Source: Thozetella sp. PMI_491
Lineage: Eukaryota; Ascomycota; Sordariomycetes; Chaetosphaeriales; Chaetosphaeriaceae
Assembly (NCBI GenBank): GCA_021432635.1
Contig: MU270016.1
Span: 1,073,905-1,137,904, forward strand
Reading direction: 5' to 3'
DNA length: 64,000 nucleotides
The notes beneath the pieces were generated by a model. The model saw only the letters and a list, made by a program, of their open reading frames with translations, did not search any database and was not told the DNA's origin. Position 1 is the first letter of the stretch, and every line of letters begins with the position of its first letter. Of the stretch, positions 34,196-43,402 are shown piece by piece. Position numbers and translations under genes: made by a program.

Positions 34196-34778
34196 CACTG
34201 TAAAGACATATCCAAGCATGTAGTTCTGCGCCGGCTATCTCGGTCATGGTTTATAGGCGGCGGCCCCCCTAGTCATATCGGTGTCTCCGACATTGCCGCT
34301 CATAAGCGGAACCTTCATCATGACCCGCAACGCTCTCGATTGTCTGCCACGATGTCTGTCTGATAGGGGATGAGACGACCCAGGATTGCTAGCGCATTGT
34401 GGAGATATATGTTCACGGTCCCTATTCCCGGGTGTTAATTCCAATCACTTCATGGCAAGCGAAGAGAACGGCTGGGAAGGACGCCCATGCGGGACAGGGT
34501 TCCCGTTGGGAAGTAGCGTGATATTAGCGCCCCATGGGAAACGGTCGGGAGCGCCCCATGGGAAACCGTCGGGAGTATGACTTGGGAACCCTCGCCATCT
34601 TCCTCCTTCAAGGTTACGTCAGGGCGAGGAATAGTATCTCTTGACACATTAATAAGATCGCCTCTCCTTGGTCGTGCTGCCAATGCGACCAGACTCACCA
34701 AAACACCTCACTGGTCTCCGGCTCCTTACGACCTCGGCGTCTCTTCCACGCCAGCCAACTACAAGGCGAGTTTTCACA
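34196..34778. other. Intergenic with a 24-bp tandem duplication
   Basis: No gene. Holds the direct repeat at 34526-34573 described separately. Confidence 0.45.
34526..34573. repeat. Two-copy 24-bp tandem repeat
   Basis: Unit 34526-34549 is repeated at 34550-34573 with one difference (G to C). Each copy contains the palindrome CCCATGGG. It lies about 200 nt upstream of the decayed MFS gene. Confidence 0.85.
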
Positions 34779-35340
34779 ATGTCGAATAGCATTTCTGACC
34801 GCCCCGGCCCCTCATAGAGCAAGAAAGAGATTGACGTTCTTCACATTGAGCACGATAACGACATGGAAGGCACCAAGGAAACAGATACTCTCTCTGCCGA
34901 TCAGCAGTTCGTTGAAAGGTTTCCCAGACAAAGACAAGAGGAGACTCTTGCGGAAGATGGACCTCCACATTGTTCCCATTCTTATCACACTATTATAGTA
35001 TGCAGTCCCTATGTTCGGTCAGGGTTTCTTGTTCTAGAGAGTCATGTTCTTCATTGATAGAGCAAACATTAGCAACTCATAGATCGAGGTAGGGTATTGC
35101 CTGTCTACACGATTGAAGGTCTAACCACAGTGGAGGGTATGAGCGTGGATTTGGACCTTCCCGGAATGCAGTATAACGTTCTGCTTTCCATCTTCTTCGT
35201 CACTTACATCATCTTTGGTACGCTACCGCTGTTCAACACGTATTTAAGCTTTCATGTCGAGATTCTAACAATGGAATGCAGATGTTCCCAGCAACTATAT
35301 TCTCGGGAAATACTGTCACGGCCACTCATCTTGGTACCTA
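34779..35340 (+). pseudogene. Dal5/allantoate-permease-type MFS transporter, decayed fragment
   Basis: Several frames together recall the N-terminal quarter of a Dal5-family MFS carrier. The cytosolic leader is MSNSISDRPGPS, an in-frame TAG, then DTLSADQQFVERFPRQRQEE. In another frame comes LRKMDLHIVPILITLL (TM1), then FFIDRANISN, then EGMSVDLDLPGMQYNVLLSI with FFVTYIIFG (TM2), and finally VPSNYILGK. Family order is kept, but frames change, at least one in-frame stop is present and the remaining ten or so helices are absent. Intact members import allantoate, ureidosuccinate, vitamins or small carboxylates. This copy can hardly work. Splice sites between the pieces are partly recognisable, so some breaks are introns and others are decay. 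Confidence 0.65.
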
Positions 35341-36214
35341 CATCGGATCCATCACAACACTCTAGGGAATAATGATGAAGATAGTACAATATTTGACCGA
35401 GGTGCATCGACCAGGAGGCTCATCTTTATCTACGGCACGGAATTTTTGGACACTACCCCTCTCTTATGGCCAGTCACGTTGAAGTGCTCACCTATCGGCC
35501 ATTATTGTATAAACGGCTTCCAGCACTCCACGATCACGAGGAATGGCAACGAAGAACCGCAAAACACTCTCAAATGCATCAGCGTAGCTAGGAAAGTGGT
35601 TAGCATTGTTTATTTGCCAATTAACGGGGATTCTCCCCTGTTCTGGTCCTGTACACGTATGCCATGCAAAGCAGGCGGAAGGTTCCTTCTATCCGGCTCC
35701 CGCACTCCCGCGCAGCCGAATGTTGTCAAGGACTCGTCGCTGCCGTAAGTGCGTTCGATCCGCTAGCCCAGCGCTACTTCTTCATTATGAAAGAATTTCG
35801 TCCCGAGGTTACCACACAAATTTCACTCGACTCGCTATTTCCTTTACCACCGTTCTTTCAGACGGAGCCAGCACAAGTCGTCTCAACATCGACATTTTAT
35901 GACTCGGAAGGAAATTCCTGCATTGACAATACTGAGGCCCCATTTATAAGCTTCTTCGATATGCCGAATTAGGGACAGCTGGGCTCCCTGGTATGATGAA
36001 ACACCCTGGCCGGCATAAAAGTTGCTAATTAATAAAGTGATGCCTTATAGGTGCTGGATATTGGCGATGTTCCCCTCGATCTTGTAGCCGGGCATGTAGC
36101 CCCGTATCTATGAACTGGATAGAAATTTGTTCAGTGATCTAGTCAGATTTATACAGTCGGTTTCATCCCGCCATCTATTTCCACGGTCGACCAAGTCTAG
36201 TCACATCATTGGCC
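35341..36214. other. Intergenic, uncertain remnants
   Basis: Open frames around 35446-35970 (plus strand) lack motifs. They may be further decay products of the transporter region or chance. Confidence 0.3.
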
Positions 36215-36693
36215 TCAACTCCTCCGGACCCCATTCTGAACCAAGGGTTTCATGCTCGAGAAAGCATATCTCGCGATTTTCCATTTTCCGTCCTCTTTCT
36301 TCATGATGAACAACTCCTGGTTCAAATGTGGCTCCGACTCCTGGGTCGCCAACATGGTCTTAGTCCCTTCTGCCGTAGTCCGGGCAAAAGCCCACTCCGT
36401 AGACATGACGACGACCTCTTCTATGTCAAAAGTGATGACTAGTTGGATGGACGAAAAGATACGGGTGTATGACTCGTGTAAAGCCTGGGTGCCCGCGCTA
36501 GCCGAAAAATGGGGTGGCATGATGACCCCGTCGGCCGTGTAGAGCGCAACTGCCTCGTCTACATCGCGCTTCTTCAAAGCCGTGCCGTAGGCATGCAGCA
36601 CGGCAGTAATATCTTGGACATCAGGAGACGACACTGGAATGTAGTTAGTCCGAACTAGCCACGCCACGCAGCTGCTTATCAGACAGGCTTACT
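36215..36693 (-). CDS. SnoaL/NTF2-like protein with a start codon assembled by splicing
   Basis: The 139-aa product matches the SnoaL-like NTF2 fold: DITAVLHAYGTALKKRDVDE, ALYTADGVIMPPHFSASAGT, the beta-sheet part EWAFARTTAEGT, and ELFIMKKEDGKWKIARYAFS near the end. The open frame has no in-frame ATG at its 5' end, only a GTG inside an apparent intron. An intron 36692-36634 (GTAAGC donor, ACTAAC branch, CCAG acceptor) joins an A at 36693 to TG at 36633-36632, producing ATG followed by SSPDVQD. The upstream sequence to the TATA box at 36838-36832 holds no other ATG. Coding length is 1 + 419 nt, 140 codons. Members of this fold are small enzymes or binding proteins such as isomerases, dehydratases and hydrolases; the reaction is unknown. 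Confidence 0.72.
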
Positions 36694-36831
36694 TCTAGTT
36701 GCTTGGAGTTAGTGTTCGGTGAAGCTCCTTTGGAGTATGCTGTGAAACTATCTTTGGATCTGTAAAATTCTTGGGTTACAAATAGGGGCTAGCAGAATGA
36801 GAGTGTTTCTTCAACGAGATGCAATACCGTC

Positions 36832-36838
36832 TTTTATA
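36832..36838 (-). promoter_or_regulatory. TATA box of the NTF2-like gene
   Basis: Minus strand TATAAAA, about 140 nt before the first exon's last base. It supports a short 5' exon upstream of the split start codon. Confidence 0.5.
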
Positions 36839-38710
36839 CGAGTATACGTCCCACCCAGTCTCTCTGATCGTAAGTGGGGGTCCCACTTCCCTATTCCTAG
36901 CTCAATGTGTTAATGAGGAGGGTATCCACAGATACGCCCCCCTTATCTTCAATGAACTTCTAGAGAAGGGTGGGGGAGTTGCAACACTTCCGTCAACCCG
37001 TCCAAGTGTATTCCTGAGACTGCTCTTCTAGCATTCAGCGAACTCTCGTTAAGGCCAGGGTTGTGACGTGGTGGCTGTACTTGTGCTATGCACAAACTGC
37101 TATGAGGGTGCTTTCATGGTAGCGGATGCGATGAACCAAGAATTTAGTCGGGTTATTCCGAAGCTTGGTGGCATTTTTTATATCATTTAGACACAATTTT
37201 CCTCGGCCTCAGGTGGCATACTCGTCCCCGAAAACGTAAAATTTGAAGGCCGGTGGACTTAGACTCGTGCGTAAACAGGTTATTTTGGTCCACTACCACG
37301 AGCAGCGCTAGAAAATTGCGAGATCTGTCACAAGATGAAGGAAGGCACCATTCACAATTTAGCCGACTCTCCCCAAGGCAATCAAGCAGAGGAAAGAGGC
37401 GAGACGGAGATTTAGTTATAGATTTAGCGAATCGTTCGAAGACTCAGTATTTTAACCCAAGCTGGGAAGACCCATGAGATACGAACGTATGCAAGAGCAT
37501 TGAATACCGAGCGTAGATACCGGGTCTAAGCTTCACTCCGCGGATTGGACATGTAGGTGGCGGAGATGCGTTGCACAACTCTAAATTGAGTTATCAGCGC
37601 CACATACCTGATTGTGAGATCCTTGGATTCCGGTTTAGAAGCACGACATTCTGGGTTGAAGAGGTTGTAAGATAGTTTCTGCACAGTCTCCAAGCTAGGT
37701 ATGTTTGAGCCACAATCTGGTATCTGCCCTAACTCCCTTCTACTAGGAAGCCACATCTCGTAGCGTACGTAACTGGTGAGATCGGCAACTTCCGGTTGTT
37801 AGTGTTCAATTTTGGCTTTCCGACACAGCGAAGTTTGCTATCAGGTCTCTTAAGGTGGATATTTCGAGAATGGTCTCAGTTTAAGATACATCCTGAGAGC
37901 AAATCGGATGGAAACAATAGGCGGCGAATCAAGAGGATTCTACCAGTCGCTATGTGAGATCATTTGGGCTGCGAATTGTCGCCTGCTAAGCAGCACGTAG
38001 TTTACTATCAGACGACTTCGACACATTTAGAGAACGCTGATTGTCCATTACGACCTGGAAGAACCCGGGCAAAAGCCTATCCACAGAAGCTTAATTTAGA
38101 GAAATAACTTTTCGTAAATAATTTTGCCCAAGACTGCAAGTTTAATCAATATTCAAGGAATCCGCTGCTTGAGCTGCCTAAGCTAAAGACAAACACACCT
38201 ATGTCGCGTCATAGCTAGATTTAAGTTAGCCGAGAAATATATCTCCGAGTCTTGAAATTCACTTCCTTCGGCTGATAAATTCAATCTCTGCAACTTAAAA
38301 CTCACCCGCCGAACAGGGCCGAGACACCTTCTCCACCAATCATTTAGAATACTGTCTTAACTAAATAGTTTTAAATCATTTGCCTGTACCATATCTAGCA
38401 CTGTAATATAAAGAAAGGCTTTCAAAATTTGTCTCAGCTAAAAAACTTTTGAGTTGATACGCCGAAGAATATCGTGAGATTTGGCCATTGCAAGCATGCA
38501 CTCTGCTTCGTTCTAACTTTGTTGTAGGAAATGTGCTCCGAAAGTTACCGCCAGTTTCCGAGGGCTAACATACACTCCCTTGAGAAAGAGTCCGTGAGTG
38601 ATGCTTTCAAGGAGGCAGTGAAATCGGGTATTTAACTAGATCAACGAACCCCGGAACAGTCTACATGAAATCCATTCTTCACAACAGTCAACAGTATCAC
38701 AGACAACCAC

Positions 38711-38734
38711 ACTTCCACACTTCCACACTTCCAA
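38711..38734. repeat. 8-bp tandem repeat, three copies
   Basis: ACTTCCAC, ACTTCCAC, ACTTCCAA in the presumed leader of the following gene, about 110 nt before its ATG. Confidence 0.8.
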
Positions 38735-38845
38735 TCCCTCATAAAAGCACGCCTTAGCTCTTCTCAAACAGCTTATACTATGTAAGCAGTGCCAGATCTC
38801 CACCAAAAGCCTTTCTCTGACCATCGGCCATTAGAAACTTTCAAG

Positions 38846-39262
38846 ATGAAGTTCACTCTTGCTCCCATCGCCCTCATGCTCGCTGCCAGCGTCGCAGCCA
38901 AGCCCCTCGACGTGCAGAATGATGGGGTCGTTAATCCCCTAGATATCCGGAGCGATCTCTCGGCTGACATCGGTGACGATGCTCTGGAGAAGCGATTTTT
39001 GGGGTCAATCTTCAAGCCCAATGAGAAGCGGCCGCCTTCCGAGCTGGAGAAAGCTGACTGGCTTAAATGCCTCAGGAAGATGTGGCTAGACTTTGAGAAT
39101 GGACGCAACGGCGACAAGACCACCTGCACCATGTTGACCTGCATGCAACGGGTTGCCAAGGAAAACGACCGGGGCGGCGTCCTGACTACCCTCTCCACTA
39201 TCTCGCAGGCCTTCTGCCTCCTCCCCAACCTTAACGTAGGATGCAATCGCCACAAGTTTTGA
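38846..39262 (+). CDS. Small secreted protein with Kex2-type site, effector-like
   Basis: Single exon, 138 aa. ATG 38846 opens a clear signal peptide, MKFTLAPIALMLAASVAA. A short acidic pro-region follows, ending at a Lys-Arg site (DALEKRFLG), the pattern cut by Kex2-like proteases. The mature part has five cysteines (WLKC, TTC, LTC, AFC, VGC), so at most two pairs can form. It is rich in charged residues and ends with RHKF. No family is recognised. Size, signal and pro-site fit secreted effectors or peptide-like ligands. The nearest upstream ATG (38789) adds residues before the signal and was rejected. Confidence 0.72.
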   Translation: MKFTLAPIALMLAASVAAKPLDVQNDGVVNPLDIRSDLSADIGDDALEKRFLGSIFKPNEKRPPSELEKADWLKCLRKMWLDFENGRNGDKTTCTMLTCMQRVAKENDRGGVLTTLSTISQAFCLLPNLNVGCNRHKF

Positions 39263-40144
39263 GATGACATCTCGCTAATTAGGTACTAGCCCTTTGAGAA
39301 CTAAATACTCCCGATGGGGAATATAGTCCGAGCAATGACTCTGCCTTCGGATAAAGAGAATATGGGGGTATGAAGACGGGCAAGGATTGAAGATTGGAAC
39401 GGGACAGAGCCGTGAGGCACCTCAACACACACTCCTTGACAGCACTCCTTCAACGGAGAGGCGGAACTTAATTCACCCAAGTCACCATGGGTATTCATAA
39501 TTTCCTTTTTAGAACCTCAATTGAACCGGACTGCAGCCGGATTTTTCCTCGCATTGAATCCCTGCTTTACTTGCTCAGTCCACACACTGCTGGCTTGGAA
39601 TGTCAATCTGGGTTTATCCCAGTCTCGTAATGAATGAAATAATCCTGGCTGATTAGGTGATTCAGATCACATGAAATCGACTACTATGAAGATATACATA
39701 CATTCTGTCCCAAGATTTGGAAGGATCTTTACTCTGCATGTGCGATAAGGCAATGCGGATAAGTCGGTATCATCCTTCAACCCACCCACCCCATCCTGCA
39801 TATCGTGTGCGTAAAATAAATAACTTTTCAGTCTCATCCTGCAGTCCAATTGCTTCCATAGACCCTTGTATTAGGGCATCAAAAGCTTGCCACCCTACAT
39901 TTAGCTCAAATATTAGGAACCCCCCCCTTTTTCGAACAATGTTTTCGCACAAATACACAAGGTCACCAATGCCTGCAAGCCACAAGCCATGGCTCCCTGA
40001 TACTCTATCCTATGTTCTCGCTTCTCTTTAGGCATATCAACATACTTATAGGCCGTCCCGGCGTCATTTCGTCTGGACAGGACGCGTGCGCCCTTTCATC
40101 ATGTTCTTAGTTATCTTGGTTCGTTTCGCCCGGGGCACTAGCCA
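39263..40144. other. Intergenic, no gene recognised
   Basis: Convergent region between the secreted-protein gene and the Ecl1-like gene. Short frames only. Confidence 0.4.
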
Positions 40145-40561
40145 TCAGTGCCAACCCCGATTGTTGTGAGAATTAAAGCTCCAAGAATATGCTCTCAGTT
40201 CTCTCAGGGCCTCTTCGGATATTGTTGCCTCTTTTTCCTTGCGCGCGCATTGGTAAGTTGTATATCTAGAGCATGGCTGGGCATCCTTTCTTGGGTGGGG
40301 GGGAGGACGAACAATGGGTTGCTCGTAAAGCACGTCCAGGCGCTGTCTACAAACTGTTTGCGGTGACTTTTGGCCGGCAGACGAGCTTAAAGACGTCACC
40401 GAAGTCGAACCCGAGCCGTATGATGATGATGATGATGATGTACGACTTGTATGCACGGGCGACGCCGACTCGTATCCCTCCAGGCGGCATCGTTGGGAGC
40501 AATAAGCTGCGCCGTCCGTCGCTAAATCGCATGCTGGGCAAAGAATTTGTGCCCAATTCAT
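40145..40561 (-). CDS. Ecl1-like small zinc-binding protein
   Basis: Single visible exon, 138 aa from ATG 40561. The N-terminus has a CxxC plus YCSxxC arrangement (ILCPACDLATDGAAYCSQRC), as in the Ecl1/2/3 (lifespan-regulatory) family. A Ser-rich middle is partly encoded by a (TCA)n run. The C-terminus EEALRELRAYSWSF resembles the conserved ELRAYASSF ending of filamentous-fungal members. Such proteins are nuclear or cytosolic stress and lifespan regulators in yeasts. A further upstream exon cannot be excluded. Assignment rests on the Cys pattern and tail. Confidence 0.55.
   Translation of the reverse strand: MNWAQILCPACDLATDGAAYCSQRCRLEGYESASPVHTSRTSSSSSSYGSGSTSVTSLSSSAGQKSPQTVCRQRLDVLYEQPIVRPPPHPRKDAQPCSRYTTYQCARKEKEATISEEALRELRAYSWSFNSHNNRGWH
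40419..40440. repeat. ATG/TCA trinucleotide microsatellite
   Basis: Seven (ATG) units inside the Ecl1-like coding region; on the coding strand they give a serine run, likely variable in length. Confidence 0.9.
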
Positions 40562-43402
40562 GTCCAAAGATATTTTGTGTGCAATATTGTTGAAAACCCA
40601 TCGACCAAAATGGCCCGCATTCGTAGGAAAAGAAGTGTCCCGATCGAAGCGTCCGGGTAGCCGGGCAGCGAAACAAGGCGGTATTTAGATTCGGGCGCGA
40701 CCAACAAGGCAAGCGGGGTGTCTGACACAAGCATGCTCAAAGGTTGTACCACATGATGCAGACTGCACGACCATTCAAAGTCTCTTTGACGTTGATCGAC
40801 CCGAATCTGACCTTGGTGGCGTGGACGTTGCGTGCGGAATCAGGTGAGAGGCGTGGGCTTCGGGTAGGGCGGGGAGGGGCATGCTCATTTTTGTCTACGT
40901 ATGGGCTAGAGCAAGATACAAGTGAGACGATTTCGGAGGGGAGGCAAGGCGAGCTGTCTACCCATGCCACGCCACAGTGTGCAGCCCAATCAGGCAGGGA
41001 ACAAATTGACAGTCGGTATGGCTGTTTCAAGCGACGTTAATCGCCCAGTCTCACGGAGAGTGGCCGTGAAGAGAAGAATTATCGCTTCTGAATAACTCCT
41101 AAATAACATTTCGCTTAGACAATGCATATTATTATAAGCCTTGAAGGATAAATACAGGTGTATGCGTCACCTGGCCGCGTGAGTTTGAGACAATAGACGG
41201 AAAGAGAGTAGATCGAGTGGGAATTAACACAGATTACAAGTTAGCTTTACTCCTAAAGACCAAATAACTTAGAAATGGATATTCTCTGTTTGAGTCTTAA
41301 CTTAGTATGAAAAGAAGCAAACGTATTATTCTTACCTTTTTTTCAGGGAATCGATGCCGGCATTCGCTGTAGCTTTAAAACATGACTGGACTTGGTGAAT
41401 TTACTAGTGAAGTGAAGTATGACTCTAAGACCCAAAGCTAGCTCCGGCTGCGGTGGCTCTGCGTAGGCGGAAGCTGGTTCTGCGTGGGCGGGTCTGTGTA
41501 GGAGATTCTGTGCAGGTAGTTCTCCCTAAGCAGGTCTGCTGCTGCTGATGATGATGATGTCTTTTACGCTGTGTTGGCGGACAGGGCTGATCCTGCCGCC
41601 TGTTTGGCCCCCTATAGGGCACCTAGCGCCTAGATACTCTAAATATAAACGGGGTATAAGTCTAGGGTTTTAAGGCTGGAGTTAAGCATGTAGGCTCTCC
41701 TACAAGATAGAGCTGAGCTGATTAATAAAGGGCTGTTTTGTTATAAAGCAGTCTTCTCTATCCTAGATCGCTGGCTTCCCTTGGGTCGCTGATAAGGCTA
41801 TTAGAGAGAGACTGCTGCTCTAGGGCAGTATTAGATTAGAAATAAGTAAATAAAAGCCTAGAGGGACCTATCAGACTACTATCTTTCTAGGGGTAGGGGG
41901 GCTATTAGAGCTTCTTCAGTCTCGTACAGTACACGGTTTACTGTATAAGTTGTAGTAGCTGGGCTAATTAATAGTAATATTTAGTTTGACGTAGAGCTTT
42001 AATACCGGCTATAAATTAAACAAGTAAAATAAGGCTGCTGAGTCCAAATTTTATATAGAAAATACTCAGTAGCTTTTAATACCGTTTTTACTAGTCATAT
42101 AGGCTTAGATTACCCCTATAATCCCTAGGCTGATCAACTGCAAGTAGTATATTATAGTCGTGATGAGCGATATAGTTACTTCTTAGTGTTTTGGCGATAA
42201 AAGCTAGCTGATTGTTGGTTTTGTTGGATTGCCACGCCATCAAATATAAAGCTCCCTTATAGAAGCTCCAGACTAAAGATCCATATAAAAAATACTGATC
42301 CAAGTGGGAGTTGAACCCTTAACCTTACGGTTGCTGACAAGCCCTGTTACGCCAGCTCTTCCACTAAGCCGTGTACACGTACCCGTTCCATATCTCTTTG
42401 TCTATTAGCCTCAACCGTAGCTAGAACATGTATAGTTGACCACATCCCCGCATACGTGGGCATATGGTCAAGCACCAGGCTTACAATGATAACTCTGCGA
42501 CGCTCCACTTGCTCGTTCGTATACTATTTACGATTTTGAACCCAAACTACGACCAATCCTTACGTCTTGACCACCGTTGTGATCTTCTTGATCAGCTCTG
42601 CGCAACAAACTATATTTCGCCCCCATACACCTAGATATAAAGGTAGTGGGCCGGGCCGGGTAACCAGGGGATGCAGATCTTGGCGTAATGGTTATGGTGT
42701 TCAAGAATGCTGAATAGATCTAGCATACAGTTGCGCCACACGGGTCCGCTGTAACCTCGTCCGAACCGAGAAAACACAATAGTCCCGCTATAAACGTAAC
42801 TGTAAAGACTAAGAGGAGGACTGGTGTTACTGTGCCTCTTGCTTGTGTGGTACTCGTCTCCCCCAGTTTCGCCGCTGTATCTCGTTATACGTTGACCCAG
42901 AGGTCAAATGTTACACAAAAAGTGAAACCTTGATAGGAAGCTGTCCTCAACATTGAGCCTAAATAATGTGAAATAGACTCATCGTCTCTCAGAGGGCCCC
43001 CCAGTGAGCCGTTTAATCTAGCTTACCTTACTCTAACTTCTCCCTTTCTACTTTATCTCCCCGATCGTTGGACAATACAGGCTTGCATCCCGATATTGTC
43101 GGCATCGAGCTGATAGCCTGGCCAAATTTGTGGCCTCGTTGTTGGTTAGAGGCCGGTACCTGCAGGTGTGAGTGTTTCGGAAGTGATTACCCCACTCATC
43201 GTGGACCCAGTTCAAGAGTTCTTTTTAGCGCACAGTGACCAACGCGACCACTGAGAAGGCTAACTTGGAACCAACACGTTTACGCCACGCCGAGCGTCGA
43301 GAAGGGCGACTCGTCGCAACCTTTGCCTCGCTCTTCACATTTGGCTCAGCGGTTCTCCCTCCGCTTCCATCCCCTCTATTTCCTCCACATACTCTCTTCA
43401 GA
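40562..43402. other. Gene-free region, AT-rich and RIP-like, with a tRNA-like sequence
   Basis: From about 41050 to 42300 the sequence is AT-rich, TpA-heavy and poor in open frames, the look of repeat DNA eroded by repeat-induced point mutation. Short repeated words occur (CTTTAATACCG near 41998 and 42074, and an inverted GCTGCTGAGT/ACTCAGTAGC pair). No transposon protein can be read. No gene in the rest. Confidence 0.4.
42292..42375 (-). other. tRNA-like sequence, possibly tRNA-derived (SINE-type) or a tRNA relic
   Basis: On the minus strand it has a box-A-like GGCTTAGTGGAAGAGC, a variable-arm-like AACCGTAAGGTT hairpin and a box B, GGTTCAACTCC, that fits the polymerase III consensus. The outer T stem and acceptor stem do not pair (GTACACG against TTGGATC), so it is not a normal tRNA gene. 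It borders the AT-rich repeat-like block. Confidence 0.4.

Larger units (their letters stand above)
36694..38845. other. Long gene-free AT-rich region
   Basis: About 2.1 kb, AT-rich especially 38050-38500, with no recognisable frame. The end nearest 38846 is the promoter and leader of the secreted-protein gene and includes three copies of an 8-bp unit (ACTTCCAC) at 38711-38734. Confidence 0.45.

Noticed and set aside
35446-35972. Plus-strand frames of about 100 codons downstream of the decayed transporter
   Set aside because: No transmembrane pattern or motif; not supported as a gene.
36634-36667. GTG at 36667 as start of the NTF2-like gene
   Set aside because: Eukaryotic initiation at GTG is rare and the segment lies in a well-formed intron with ACTAAC branch and CCAG acceptor.
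41425-41622. 65-codon His/Gln/Arg-rich frame
   Set aside because: Low complexity produced by a simple repeat (TGCTGC/GATGAT).
42292-42375. Functional tRNA gene
   Set aside because: Acceptor stem and outer T stem do not pair, although internal promoter boxes look good.
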